A stretch of 64,000 nt of DNA, taken from NCBI GenBank assembly GCA_016212885.1, contig JACRDO010000095.1, positions 1 through 64,000 on the forward strand. The letters run 5' to 3'. The stretch comes from Elusimicrobiota bacterium (GTDB taxonomy: Bacteria; Elusimicrobiota; Elusimicrobia; UBA1565). Every line of letters begins with the position of its first letter. Position 1 is the stretch's first letter. A program made the translations under genes and the position numbers. Below are positions 48,468 through 58,168 of the stretch, piece by piece. The notes under the pieces were generated by a model. That model searched no databases and was not told the origin of the DNA. It saw nothing but the letters and a program-made list of their open reading frames with translations.

Positions 48468-49346
48468 ATGCTCCCCAAAGAGATCCTGGCGCAGGTGCGC
48501 CGAATCGAGATCCGGACCGGGCGTTTGGTCCAAGACGTCTTCGCCGGGAAATACCTGAGCGTCTTCAAGGGCCGCGGGATGGAGTTCTCCCAGGTCCGCG
48601 AGTACGCCCCCGGCGACGACATCCGCTCGATCGACTGGAACGTGAGCGCGCGCTTCTCGCGGCCCTTCGTGCGGCAGTACCAGGAGGAGCGGGAGCTGAC
48701 CCTCATGGTCGCCTGCGACCTCTCCGGCTCCCAGTTCTTCGGGAGCGGGCGCCGCCTCAAGCGCGAGGTGGCCGCCGAGCTCTCAGCTGTCCTGGCCTTC
48801 TCGGCCTTAAAAAACAACGACAAGGTCGGGCTCTTCCTGTTCACCGACGGCCGCGAGCTGTTTATCCCTCCGCGCAAGGGCCGCCTGCACGTGCTGAAGA
48901 TCATCCGCGACGTGCTCGTCTTCGCCCCCCAGCGCCGCAGGACCGACATCGCCGCCAGCCTCGACACGCTCAACCGCATGCTGCGCCGGCGCAGCATCCT
49001 CATGCTGGTCTCGGACTTCCAGGACCAGGGCTTCGAGCGGGTCATGCGCCGCACCGCGGCCAAGCACGACCTCATCCCGGTCGTGGTCGAGGACCCGCGG
49101 GAGAGCGACCTGCCCGCCCCGCCGGCCTGGCTCGACCTGGCGGACCCCGAGACCGGCGAGCGGGCCCTGGTGCGCCCGACCGCTCTGCTGAGGGAGCAGC
49201 TCCGCCGCCGCCGCGCTGAGGCGGAGGGCCGGATCTCGGAGGCCTTCCGCTCAGCGCACGTCGAACCCATCCGGGTCCGGACCGACGAGCCCTACGTGGA
49301 TCCGATCGTCCGCTACTTCCAGGAGCGGGCGCGGAGGTTCCGGTGA
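48468..49346 (+). CDS. DUF58 domain protein
   Basis: GRGMEFSQVREYAPGDDIRSIDWNVSAR. Confidence 0.9.
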   Translation: MLPKEILAQVRRIEIRTGRLVQDVFAGKYLSVFKGRGMEFSQVREYAPGDDIRSIDWNVSARFSRPFVRQYQEERELTLMVACDLSGSQFFGSGRRLKREVAAELSAVLAFSALKNNDKVGLFLFTDGRELFIPPRKGRLHVLKIIRDVLVFAPQRRRTDIAASLDTLNRMLRRRSILMLVSDFQDQGFERVMRRTAAKHDLIPVVVEDPRESDLPAPPAWLDLADPETGERALVRPTALLREQLRRRRAEAEGRISEAFRSAHVEPIRVRTDEPYVDPIVRYFQERARRFR

Positions 49347-50257
49347 GGAGGGTCTTGGCCCCCTGCCTGCTCCTCTGCGCGCAGGCGGCCGCGGCCGCGG
49401 TCGGCTTCGAGCTCTCCCCCGCGACCTCCACGGTCCTGCTCGGGGCCCCGGTCGAGATCTCCGGCACGGCCCAGGTTCCCGCCGGGCGCCTGCTGACGCT
49501 CGCGCTCTCCGGGCGCTCCACCGGAGCTTTCGAGCTGCTCGACGTCCAAATCAGCCCTGGTTCCGAAGGCTCGGGGCCGAACGGGGGGCGGGCCTACTCG
49601 ATCAAGATGACGGCCGCGGCCTTCGAGCTCGGCCCGGTCCTCTTCCCCCAGCTCCCGTGGAGCCTCAAGCCTCCGGGCGGTGAAGCGGAAATCGTTCTAA
49701 GCCCGCCCATCCCCCTCGTCGTGGTCCCGCCGGAGTCCGCCAAGAAGGGCGTAGACATCCGCGACATCAAGGGCCCGCTCTCTCCCTCGGCCTGGCCCTG
49801 GATCCTGGCGGCCCTGGCGCTCCTCTGCGCGGCTCTCTACCCGCTCCATCGCCGGCTGCGCGCCAGGTCCCTGAAGGGCGGCTGGGCCGCGCAAGCGCCG
49901 GACACGCTGACCCCGGAGCAGAAAGCCTTGGACGATTTGGGCGCGCTCTTCGCCCTGGGCCTTCCGGTCAAGGAGTTCTACGATAGGCTCTCCGACATCC
50001 TGCGGCTCTACCTCTCGCGGCGCTACGGCCTCGACGCCCTGCAGATGACGACCCACGACCTCCTTCGGGCCCTGCGCGGAGGTCAAGCGGACACGGCCTC
50101 GACCCGCCAGATGACGAAGGCCCTTCTCGGCCGCTGCGACCTGGCCAAGTTCGCGCGCTTCGCTCCCGCCGATCCGGAGCGGCTGCGCGACGTCGAGGCC
50201 GCCAAGCACATCGTGCGCAGCAGCGCGAAGCCGGAGGCGGCGAAAACTAATTCATGA
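49343..50257 (+). CDS. Bat-operon membrane protein (BatD-/DUF4381-like)
   Basis: Signal peptide, beta-rich exported part, TM, cytosolic C-terminal LPVKEFYDRLSDILRLYLSRRYGLDALQMTTHDLLRAL; position in operon. Confidence 0.7.
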   Translation: MRRVLAPCLLLCAQAAAAAVGFELSPATSTVLLGAPVEISGTAQVPAGRLLTLALSGRSTGAFELLDVQISPGSEGSGPNGGRAYSIKMTAAAFELGPVLFPQLPWSLKPPGGEAEIVLSPPIPLVVVPPESAKKGVDIRDIKGPLSPSAWPWILAALALLCAALYPLHRRLRARSLKGGWAAQAPDTLTPEQKALDDLGALFALGLPVKEFYDRLSDILRLYLSRRYGLDALQMTTHDLLRALRGGQADTASTRQMTKALLGRCDLAKFARFAPADPERLRDVEAAKHIVRSSAKPEAAKTNS

Positions 50258-50351
50258 CACAGAAACGGAAGCTGGATCACAGCGGAATTCAGAAACTCGA
50301 CGGAATGTTTCCAAAAGAGCACTCGCGCCCCTTCGGGGCGCTCGGCGGCTG

Positions 50352-51344
50352 ATGAGATTCGAGTCGCCATTCCTGCTGCTCCTGGCCCTGCCCGCTCTCG
50401 CGGCGGTCTTCTACGCCTGGCTCAGCGGCGAAGGGCGCCGCCCCGCGCTGACCTATCCGGGCGGACAGGTCTTCCAGGGCTTCCGGGCCGGGCACGCGAG
50501 CCTGGTCCGCGTCCTTCCTTACGCGCTTAAAGCCCTCGCCCTGCTCCTGGCGGTCTTCGCACTCGCACGGCCGCAGAAGGTCATCCGCCAAGCCGCCTCC
50601 CTCAGCTCAGGGGTCGACATCCTGCTGGTCCTTGACGTCTCCACCAGCATGCGCGCGCTGGACTTCGACCCGCTCGACCGGATGTCTGCTGCGAAGAACG
50701 CAGCGCGCAGCTTCATCCAGCGCCGCGTCAGCGACCGCATCGGCATCCTCGTCTTCGCGGGGGTCCCGCTGCTGACCTGCCCGCTCACGCTCGACTACGG
50801 GGCCCTGCTGGACTTCCTGGACGATATCGACGCCGGCATGACCCAGACGGACGGCACCGCGATCGGCGACGGGATCGCGGCCGCGGTCTCCCACATCAAG
50901 GACTCCCAGGCCAAGAGCAAGATCCTCATCCTGCTCACCGACGGGGCGAACAACACGGGCCTCGTGGACCCGTTGACGGCCGCCAAGACGGCCCAGACCT
51001 TCGGCCTGAAGATCTACACGATCGGCACGGGCCGCAAAGGCCCCGCCGTGGTTCCGGTCAACGACCCCCACTTCGGGCGCAGGCTCATGCAGATCCCGGA
51101 CGAGCTCGACGAGGACATGCTGACCCGCGTCGCGGCCGACACCGCAGGCCGTTACTTCCGGGCCCACAACCTGATGGAGCTGCAGTCGATCTACGGCGAA
51201 ATCGACCGCCTGGAGCGCTCGGAGCTCAGGCTTCCCCCGATCATCTCCTACACGGACTACTATTCCTGGCTGCTCGTGCCGGCTGCCCTCCTGCTGGCCG
51301 CGGCCATGCTGCTGCCGAGGACCGTGCTCCTGAGGCTCCCGTGA
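50352..51344 (+). CDS. BatA-like vWA domain membrane protein
   Basis: VDILLVLDVSTSMRALDFDPLDRMSAAK, LLTDGANNTG, flanking TM helices. Confidence 0.88.
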   Translation: MRFESPFLLLLALPALAAVFYAWLSGEGRRPALTYPGGQVFQGFRAGHASLVRVLPYALKALALLLAVFALARPQKVIRQAASLSSGVDILLVLDVSTSMRALDFDPLDRMSAAKNAARSFIQRRVSDRIGILVFAGVPLLTCPLTLDYGALLDFLDDIDAGMTQTDGTAIGDGIAAAVSHIKDSQAKSKILILLTDGANNTGLVDPLTAAKTAQTFGLKIYTIGTGRKGPAVVPVNDPHFGRRLMQIPDELDEDMLTRVAADTAGRYFRAHNLMELQSIYGEIDRLERSELRLPPIISYTDYYSWLLVPAALLLAAAMLLPRTVLLRLP

Positions 51345-53020
51345 CCGGCCTCTTCCAGCAGACCGCCTATCTCTACTGGATACTTTTCGCGGCCGCCGGC
51401 ATCGTTGCCCTCGGGATATGGTCCGAGAAGCGCCGGCGCAGGCTCCTCGAGGCTTTCGCGAGCCCCGAGACCCTCAAGCGCCTCTACTCCGAGGAGGAAG
51501 CCTCGGCGCGCCGGCTGAAGTACTGGCTCGAAGCCGCGGCCCTCTGCCTCGTCCTGGCCGCCCTCGCGGGGCCGCAGTGGGGGGTGGAGCTCGTCGAGAC
51601 CCGCAACCCGGGGTCCCAGGCCGTGATCGCCGTGGACACCTCGCTCTCGATGGCGGCCGAAGACATCAAGCCCAACCGCATGGACAAGGCGAAGAGCGCC
51701 CTCTCCCACCTCATCGACGGGCTCAAGGGCGCCCGGGTGGGGATCGCGGCCTTCGAGGCCGAGGCGCAGATACAGTGCCCGCTCACGACGGACCTCGACG
51801 CGGCCAAGAGCTTCCTCAAGCGCGTAAAGATCGGGATGATCCCGCAGGCCGGGACCAGCCTGGGCCGGGGCATCCTCCTGGCCGCGGCGATGCTCTCGCG
51901 CTACCCGGGCCAGAAATCCGTCATCCTGCTCAGCGACGGAGAGAACCTGGAGGGCAGCCCCAAGGACGCGGCCCTGCAGGCGGCCCAGGCGGGGGTGCGT
52001 ATCTACCTCATCGGCACCGGGACCCCCGAGGGGGAGCCCATCCCGATCCGGGACGAGAGCGGCCGCCTGCTCGGCTACAAGAAGGACCCCCGCGGGCAGA
52101 CGGTCCTGAGCAAGCTCAACGAGGCCGGGATGATGGAGGTGGCCGCGGCAAGCGGCGGCGCCTACTACCGCGCCACCCAGTCCGAGAACGAGGTGGGGGA
52201 GATCCTCAAGCAGATTGAGTCCTCGGACAAGAGCTCCGCAGGCTCGGGGGTCACGACCCGCCTGCGCAATCGCTACCGCCTGCCCCTGCTGGCCGCCGTG
52301 CTCCTGCTTTTGGTAGAACTAATTATCGTGAAGCTCAAGCCCGCGGCGCTCAAGCGGATCTCCGCCAGGCCCTTGGCGCTGACCGCGCTGCTCGTCTTCT
52401 GCGGCTGCAGCCCCTCCAGCGACGTCAAGCTCTGGAAGGGGAACAAGGCCTACGACCAGGGCCGCTACGAGGACGCCTTCGAGCAATACGCCCGCGCTCT
52501 GAAGAAAGGCTCCAAGGACCCCAAGCCCCTCTTCAACGCCGGCGACGCGCTCTTCAAGATGGGCGACTACGACCGCGCGGAGGAATCCTTCAAGAAGCTC
52601 GCGGACCCCAAGAAGAGCCCGAAGAAGACCGCAGCTGCCTCCTACTACAACCTCGGGAACTCGCTCTTCAAAAAGAGCCAGATCCCGGAAGCGGCCGAGG
52701 CGTTCCGCCGCTGCCTCGTGCTGGACCCCTCCGACGAGGACTGCCGGCACAACCTCGCGCTCGCCCTGCAGCGGCCCCCTCAGCGGAAGGATCCCAAGCA
52801 GGAGCAGCAGAACAAAGGCGGAGGCCAGGACCAGAAGCAGCCGCCCCCGAAGCAGAAGTCCTCCTCCCAGCAGAAGCAGCAGGAGCAGAAAGGCGGCATG
52901 AGCAAGGACGACGCCCAGCGCATCCTGCAGGCTGTCCAAGAGCGCGAGCGCCAGGCGAAGCCGCCCCAGCCCCAGCAGAAGGGCAAGCCTTCCTATGAGA
53001 AGCCGGGGGAGGACTGGTGA
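51341..53020 (+). CDS. BatB-like vWA protein fused to BatC-like TPR region
   Basis: AVIAVDTSLSMAAEDIKPNRMDKAK, LLSDGENLEG, then lipobox-like FCGCSPSSD and TPRs; Gln/Lys-rich tail. Confidence 0.85.
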   Translation: MTGLFQQTAYLYWILFAAAGIVALGIWSEKRRRRLLEAFASPETLKRLYSEEEASARRLKYWLEAAALCLVLAALAGPQWGVELVETRNPGSQAVIAVDTSLSMAAEDIKPNRMDKAKSALSHLIDGLKGARVGIAAFEAEAQIQCPLTTDLDAAKSFLKRVKIGMIPQAGTSLGRGILLAAAMLSRYPGQKSVILLSDGENLEGSPKDAALQAAQAGVRIYLIGTGTPEGEPIPIRDESGRLLGYKKDPRGQTVLSKLNEAGMMEVAAASGGAYYRATQSENEVGEILKQIESSDKSSAGSGVTTRLRNRYRLPLLAAVLLLLVELIIVKLKPAALKRISARPLALTALLVFCGCSPSSDVKLWKGNKAYDQGRYEDAFEQYARALKKGSKDPKPLFNAGDALFKMGDYDRAEESFKKLADPKKSPKKTAAASYYNLGNSLFKKSQIPEAAEAFRRCLVLDPSDEDCRHNLALALQRPPQRKDPKQEQQNKGGGQDQKQPPPKQKSSSQQKQQEQKGGMSKDDAQRILQAVQERERQAKPPQPQQKGKPSYEKPGEDW

Positions 53021-54858
53021 GGGCCCTGCCCGGCATTCTTCTGCTCGTCTTTGGCGCCGCGGCTCGCGCCCAGGACTTCAACATCACCGCCAGCGTCAAC
53101 CAAACGCAGATCACCCTGGAGGAGCAGGTGGTCCTGAGCGTGTCGGTGAGCGGCGCCGGCTCGGGCCTCCCGGAGCCCAAGCTCCCGGCGATGCCCAACT
53201 TCAACGTGCACGGAGCGGGGCAGAACCGCAACTTCACCTTCGCAAACGGCGTCATGACGAACTCCGCGGAATACCGCTACGTGCTGGTTCCGCGCTTCTC
53301 AGGCAGGGCCCTCATCGGGCCCATCTCCGCGGAGAGCGGAGGGGTGACGCGCAAGACCGCGGCCATCGAGATCGCCGTGCTCAAGCACTCCCCGGCGGCC
53401 GCCCCTCAGCCTTCGCCCCAGCCCCCGCCGCAGGCCCACGGGGCCCGGCCCCAGGCCCAGCCGCGCGGCCCGGGAGGCGCGCCCGACCTCTTCGTGAGCG
53501 CTGAGGTGGACAAGGAATCCCCTTACGTCAACGAACAGGTCATCCTCACCGTGCGCTTCTACACCGGGGTCCCCCTGCTGGGCAACGCGGAATGGCATCC
53601 GCCCGCGACGCAGGGGTTCCTGAGCGAGGACATCCCGCCGGCCCAGCCCCGGCAGGTGTTCCAGGACGGCCGGCGCTACAACCTCTCGGAGATCAAGCTG
53701 GTCCTCTTCCCCATGCAGAGCGGAGAGCTGACCATCGGGCCGAGCGTCATCGTCTGCCAGGCCCAGCAGGAGATGGAGGTGGATCCGTTCTCGCAGGATT
53801 TTTTCCAGCGGTTCTTCTCGCAGGGCCTGATGCAGGCTCAGACCAGGGAGCTCAGGACCCGGTCCATCACCCTCAAGGTCCAACCCTTGCCTGAAGCGGG
53901 CAGGCCCGCGTCGTTTACGGGCGTGGTCGGGCAGCTGCGCGTCAAGGCCGAGACGGACAAGAAGAGCCTCAGCGCCGGGGACGCGCTCAACCTCGTGGTC
54001 ACGGTCGAAGGCTCGGGCAACCTGAAGGCTCTCCTGGACCCCAAGCTCCCGGACATGCCCCAGTTCAGGACCTACGACACGGTAAGCTCGGCCAACATCG
54101 AAAAGGACGCCAACGGCGTGCGCGGCTCCAAGGTCTTCAAGACCGTGCTCGTGCCGAAGGTCTCCGGCCAGCTTAAGATCCCGGCGATCCCGGTTTCCTA
54201 CTTCGACCCGGTCAAGAGGGACTACGCGACCGCGGAGACCCGGCCCATCGAGATCGACGCGGCGCCCGGGGCCGCGCAGGCCCCGGCCCCGGCCTACGTG
54301 GCGTCCCCCGGCCAAGGCGGGACCATCACCCCGCTGATCCAGGACATCCGCCACATCAAGGAGCCCCGCGGGTTCGGCCCCGGCCGGCTCGCGGCGGCGC
54401 TCAGCAGGACTCTGTGGATCCATCTCTTCCCGGCCGCGGTCTTCCTCGCGGGCCTCCTCTCGTTCCTCCACCGCGAGAGCCTCCTGCAGGACCCAGCTGG
54501 AGCCCGATTCAGGCGGGCCTTAGACCTTGCCGAGCGCGCGATCTCCGAGGCGCGGGAGATACTCCCCTGCGACCCGCAGAAAGCAGCAGGCCTGCTGGAG
54601 GAGGCGCTCACGGGGTTCCTGGGCGACAAGCTCAACTGCCCCCGCTCCGGCTTGACGATCAAGCAGGCGCAAGCGCTGATCAAGAAGCGCTTCCCGAAGA
54701 TGCCGGAGGGGCACCTGCGCCAGCTCAAGCTCCTCTGGGAGGAGATCGACCTCTACCGCTACGCGCCCTCGGCGCCCGGCGGAACCGGGGACGCGTCCCA
54801 GTTCGTTGACGGCGTGCTCCAGATGATCAAGGCGCTCGACGAGGAGATGGCGCGGTGA
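53017..54858 (+). CDS. BatD-like oxygen tolerance protein
   Basis: NITASVNQTQITLEEQVVLSVSVSG and repeated BatD Ig-like motifs; C-terminal TM. Confidence 0.85.
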   Translation: MRALPGILLLVFGAAARAQDFNITASVNQTQITLEEQVVLSVSVSGAGSGLPEPKLPAMPNFNVHGAGQNRNFTFANGVMTNSAEYRYVLVPRFSGRALIGPISAESGGVTRKTAAIEIAVLKHSPAAAPQPSPQPPPQAHGARPQAQPRGPGGAPDLFVSAEVDKESPYVNEQVILTVRFYTGVPLLGNAEWHPPATQGFLSEDIPPAQPRQVFQDGRRYNLSEIKLVLFPMQSGELTIGPSVIVCQAQQEMEVDPFSQDFFQRFFSQGLMQAQTRELRTRSITLKVQPLPEAGRPASFTGVVGQLRVKAETDKKSLSAGDALNLVVTVEGSGNLKALLDPKLPDMPQFRTYDTVSSANIEKDANGVRGSKVFKTVLVPKVSGQLKIPAIPVSYFDPVKRDYATAETRPIEIDAAPGAAQAPAPAYVASPGQGGTITPLIQDIRHIKEPRGFGPGRLAAALSRTLWIHLFPAAVFLAGLLSFLHRESLLQDPAGARFRRALDLAERAISEAREILPCDPQKAAGLLEEALTGFLGDKLNCPRSGLTIKQAQALIKKRFPKMPEGHLRQLKLLWEEIDLYRYAPSAPGGTGDASQFVDGVLQMIKALDEEMAR

Positions 54859-55586
54859 GGCTCCCGCTCCTCGCGCTCCTGTTCGCGGCCCAGCCCGGGT
54901 GGGGGGGAGACCTCGTCGAGGCGAACAAGCTCTACGGACAGTCGAAGTTCGCAGAAGCCGCCGCGGCGTACAAGGAGCTGGCCGCGAGGGACCCCCTAGA
55001 CCCCGCGGCGCACTACAACCTCGGCAACGCCTATTTCAGGCTCGCCGGGCCCGGGGATTTGGCCCGGGCCATCGCCTCCTACGAGCGCGCCTTCAACTTG
55101 AGCCCCCGCGACGGCGACGTCCGCCACAACTTCGACTTCGCGCTCAAGCGTGCCGGGGAGACCCTGGTGCCCACGGGCATGCCCTCGGCCGCCTTCATCC
55201 TCTTCCACATCCTCAGCCGCACCGAGCTCTCGGCCCTGCATTGGCTGGGCTTCTGGGCCTTCCTGCTCCTCGCGGCGGCGGCGCTCTGGCGGGAGAAATG
55301 GCGCGAGGCGCTCAAGCCCTGGGTGCTCTGGAGCGGCCTCTTCTGGGCAGCTGCCGGCGGCTGGTGGGGCCTGCTCGCCCTCAGCGACGTGCAGAACCCC
55401 GGGGTGGTCCTGACACTGGACGCGGAGGTGCGCAGCGGGCCGGGGCTGAACTTCCCGGTGAACTTCAAGTCGCCCGAGGGGCGGCGGGTGTCGATACTGG
55501 ATGAGAAGGAAGGGTGGGTCGAGATCGGGGTGCTGAAGGAAGGGCTGAAGGGGTGGATCTCCGCTGAGCAGGTGGAGAGGATTTGA
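54855..55586 (+). CDS. BatE-like TPR plus SH3 domain protein
   Basis: TPR AAHYNLGNAYFRLAGPGDLARAIASYERAF, TM helices, SH3-like C terminus. Confidence 0.8.
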   Translation: MRLPLLALLFAAQPGWGGDLVEANKLYGQSKFAEAAAAYKELAARDPLDPAAHYNLGNAYFRLAGPGDLARAIASYERAFNLSPRDGDVRHNFDFALKRAGETLVPTGMPSAAFILFHILSRTELSALHWLGFWAFLLLAAAALWREKWREALKPWVLWSGLFWAAAGGWWGLLALSDVQNPGVVLTLDAEVRSGPGLNFPVNFKSPEGRRVSILDEKEGWVEIGVLKEGLKGWISAEQVERI

Positions 55587-55670
55587 GCCGGAGAAGCAAC
55601 CCCCAAGGCCGCTGAGAACCCCGCGGGCCCAAACGCAGCGAGAAAGACCTCGATCCCGATTCCTGGGAGT

Positions 55671-56282
55671 CTACGGAGCCTTAGGAGTGATGGGGGTGAG
55701 GGGGAGGACCGGGAACTTCACCTCGACCCTTTCCTGCTTCTTCTTCTCGGAGGATTTGTCCGTCGAAGCCGGCTTCTTCGTCTTCTTGGCAGGGGGCTTG
55801 GGCTTGTCTTCTTCGTGGGCGTAGGCCGGCTCCTCGGCCTTGGCCGAGGGCGGGGCCTTGGGCTTCTTCACCTTGGCCGGCTTGGCCTCCTTGGCCGGCT
55901 TCTTCTCTTTGGCCGGCGGCTCGGCCTCGGGCTGGGGAGGCTCCTCTTCCGATTCCTTGCCTTGGATGAAAGTGGCCTCGTTGGCGGCGGCAGGCGGCTG
56001 CCGGCTCTCCCCAGAAGCCTCGCTTGACGCTTTGTCCTCGGGCTGAGCCGCGGACTCTCCCTGCTGCTCTGAGCCCTGCCTTTCGGGCTGGGCGGATTCA
56101 CCGGAGCTTTCGGAAGAGGGGGCGCTCTCCGGCGCAGACTCGGCCGGGGGGGATTCGCTCCCTTGCGAGGCTTCCTCGCCGGCAGGCGGCTGGAGGGGCT
56201 CGGATTTCTCCTCCCCAGCCTGGGCGAAGAGCCAAGCCGGCAGGAAGAGAGCGGCTGCCCAGAAAAGAAGTGGTCGCTTCAC
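55671..56282 (-). CDS. Secreted low-complexity Glu/Pro/Lys/Ala-rich protein
   Basis: Signal peptide MKRPLLFWAAALFLPAWLFAQAG; acidic then Lys-rich segments. Confidence 0.6.
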   Translation of the reverse strand: MKRPLLFWAAALFLPAWLFAQAGEEKSEPLQPPAGEEASQGSESPPAESAPESAPSSESSGESAQPERQGSEQQGESAAQPEDKASSEASGESRQPPAAANEATFIQGKESEEEPPQPEAEPPAKEKKPAKEAKPAKVKKPKAPPSAKAEEPAYAHEEDKPKPPAKKTKKPASTDKSSEKKKQERVEVKFPVLPLTPITPKAP

Positions 56283-56377
56283 AATTATAACGATAACAGA
56301 CCCGTGTTACGAAATCAAGTTCGCCAAAAAGATGCCCTCCTCGACGGCCTGCGCATCGAAGTTGCTAGAATAACCCG

Positions 56378-57625
56378 GTGAGGCTCCACACCATCACCTT
56401 CGGCTGCCAGATGAACGAGGCGGACAGCGAGGAGATGGCCCTCCCCCTGCTCCTGCGCGGCTTCCAGATGACGCAGAGCCTCGCCGAAGCCGACGCGGTC
56501 ATCGTCAACACCTGCACGGTCCGCCAGCACGCCGAGCACCGCGCCGTCTCCAGGATCGGCCGGCTGAAGGCCTGGAAGGCGGCCCGCCCCGGCCGCCTGC
56601 TCATCGTCGCGGGCTGCGCTGCCCAGCGCCTAGGCGACGCTGTTCGCAGGCGCTTCCCATTCGTGGACCTCGTGGTCGGAGCCCGCTCCATCGAGCGCTA
56701 CCCCGAGATACTCGACGCGGCGCTGGGCCCCAAGCCCCTTGAGCCCGCCGGCGCCCTGGAACCGCCCCAAGTCTCGGCCTACGTCACGATCACGCGGGGC
56801 TGCAGCTGCGCCTGCGCCTACTGCATCGTGCCCCAGGTGCGCGGCCGCGAGAGCCGCCTCCCCTTCGAGCGGGTCATGGGCCGGGCGCGGCGGCTCGCCC
56901 AAGGTGGCGCCCGCGAGCTCGTCCTGCTCGGGCAGACCGTCAACGGCTGGCGCGATCCCTCCGCGGGGCGGGACTTCGCGGACATCCTGCGCGCCGCTTC
57001 CGATATCCCCGGGGTCGCGCGCGTGAGATTCATGAGCCCCCACCCTTGTTTCTTGGACGACCGGATGGCCGCGGCCATGGCCGAGGCCCCGGCCGTCTGC
57101 CCCCATCTGCATCTGCCGGCGCAGTCGGGCGCTGACCGCATCCTCAAAGCCATGCGCCGCGGATACACCCGCGCGCAGTTCCTGGAGAAGGTGCGTCGGC
57201 TGAGGAAGCTGGTCAAGGGCTTGAATCTGACCACGGACTTCATCGTCGGTTTCCCGGGCGAGAGCGCGGAGGATTTTCAGGGCACGCTGGAGCTCCTGGG
57301 CGAGATCGGCGCGACCATGGCCTACTGCACGAAGTTCTCGCCGAGAGAAGGGACCCCGGCCGCGGCCATGCCAAGCGCGGTCAGCGAGGAGGTCAAGGAG
57401 GAGAGGCTCGAGCGCCTGCTCGCCGCGGTTTCGAAGCGCCAGCAAGCCTATCTTGACAGCTTCCTGGGAGCCAGGGTCCGGATCCTTCTGGAGACGCCGA
57501 GCGTCGGCCGCACGGAGCACAACCTCAGCGCGAGGCTGGAGGAGCCCCACGCCGCTGGGGAGATCGTCGAAGCGGCGGTCCACGGCCGCACGGACTTCGG
57601 CTTGAAATGCCGGCGGCGTTCGTAG
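56378..57625 (+). CDS. miaB: MiaB-type radical SAM methylthiotransferase (GTG start)
   Basis: TFGCQMNEADSEEM, TRGCSCACAYCIVPQVRGRESR, LTTDFIVGFPGES; adjacent to miaA. Confidence 0.82.
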   Translation: MRLHTITFGCQMNEADSEEMALPLLLRGFQMTQSLAEADAVIVNTCTVRQHAEHRAVSRIGRLKAWKAARPGRLLIVAGCAAQRLGDAVRRRFPFVDLVVGARSIERYPEILDAALGPKPLEPAGALEPPQVSAYVTITRGCSCACAYCIVPQVRGRESRLPFERVMGRARRLAQGGARELVLLGQTVNGWRDPSAGRDFADILRAASDIPGVARVRFMSPHPCFLDDRMAAAMAEAPAVCPHLHLPAQSGADRILKAMRRGYTRAQFLEKVRRLRKLVKGLNLTTDFIVGFPGESAEDFQGTLELLGEIGATMAYCTKFSPREGTPAAAMPSAVSEEVKEERLERLLAAVSKRQQAYLDSFLGARVRILLETPSVGRTEHNLSARLEEPHAAGEIVEAAVHGRTDFGLKCRRRS

Positions 57626-57637
57626 TACACTGATTGC

Positions 57638-58168
57638 GTGATACACCGCAACGGCAAGCACGCCAACGAGCGCCGCAAGCACCGCCGCTTCAGCGTGGTC
57701 CAAGACCTGGTCGAGCCGATCGTCCTGCGCTATGCGGACCGGAAAGGCGCCAAGGGCGAGGACATCCCGAGGCACCTGCGCACCCAGCCGGCCATCCTGA
57801 CGAACCTCTCTGCGGGAGGGATGTCGCTCGTCACCTTCCTCGCCCCGCCGCACGCAAAGGTCTTCAAGATGACCCTGACGATCCCGGGCTTGGACAACCT
57901 GCCCATCGAGGGCAAGGTCGTCCGCGTCATGAAGAAGGGGGAAATCTTCACCGTCGGCATCCAGTTCGTCAAGATCGCCAAGAAGTACCGGAAGATGATC
58001 AACCGGATGGCGGAAGACGACGCCGACTGCAAGACGCGCATCTCGCTCGGCCTTCCCGATGTCTGCGCGCCGGAGTGCGCCTTCCATGGGCTGTGCTCCA
58101 AGACGCAGAGATCGAATCCTTGGCACAAACCTACGACCTCCGGAAAGTTTGGACGTTCCAAGACTTAA
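57638..58168 (+). CDS. PilZ domain protein
   Basis: RRKHRRFSVVQDL, LTNLSAGGMSLVTF, GKVVRVMKKGEIFTVGIQFVKI. Confidence 0.75.
   Translation: MIHRNGKHANERRKHRRFSVVQDLVEPIVLRYADRKGAKGEDIPRHLRTQPAILTNLSAGGMSLVTFLAPPHAKVFKMTLTIPGLDNLPIEGKVVRVMKKGEIFTVGIQFVKIAKKYRKMINRMAEDDADCKTRISLGLPDVCAPECAFHGLCSKTQRSNPWHKPTTSGKFGRSKT
58122..58155. repeat. Decayed Family A unit, copy A7, at the pilZ 3' end and miaA 5' end
   Basis: gcacaaacctacgacctccggaaagtttggacg aligns with cgtccaaacctacgacgttcggaaggtttggacg. Confidence 0.75.

Noticed and set aside
47451-55586. MoxR-vWA cluster as a novel defence system
   Set aside because: Gene order MoxR-DUF58-vWA-vWA/TPR-BatD-TPR/SH3 matches the known Bat (aerotolerance) operon.
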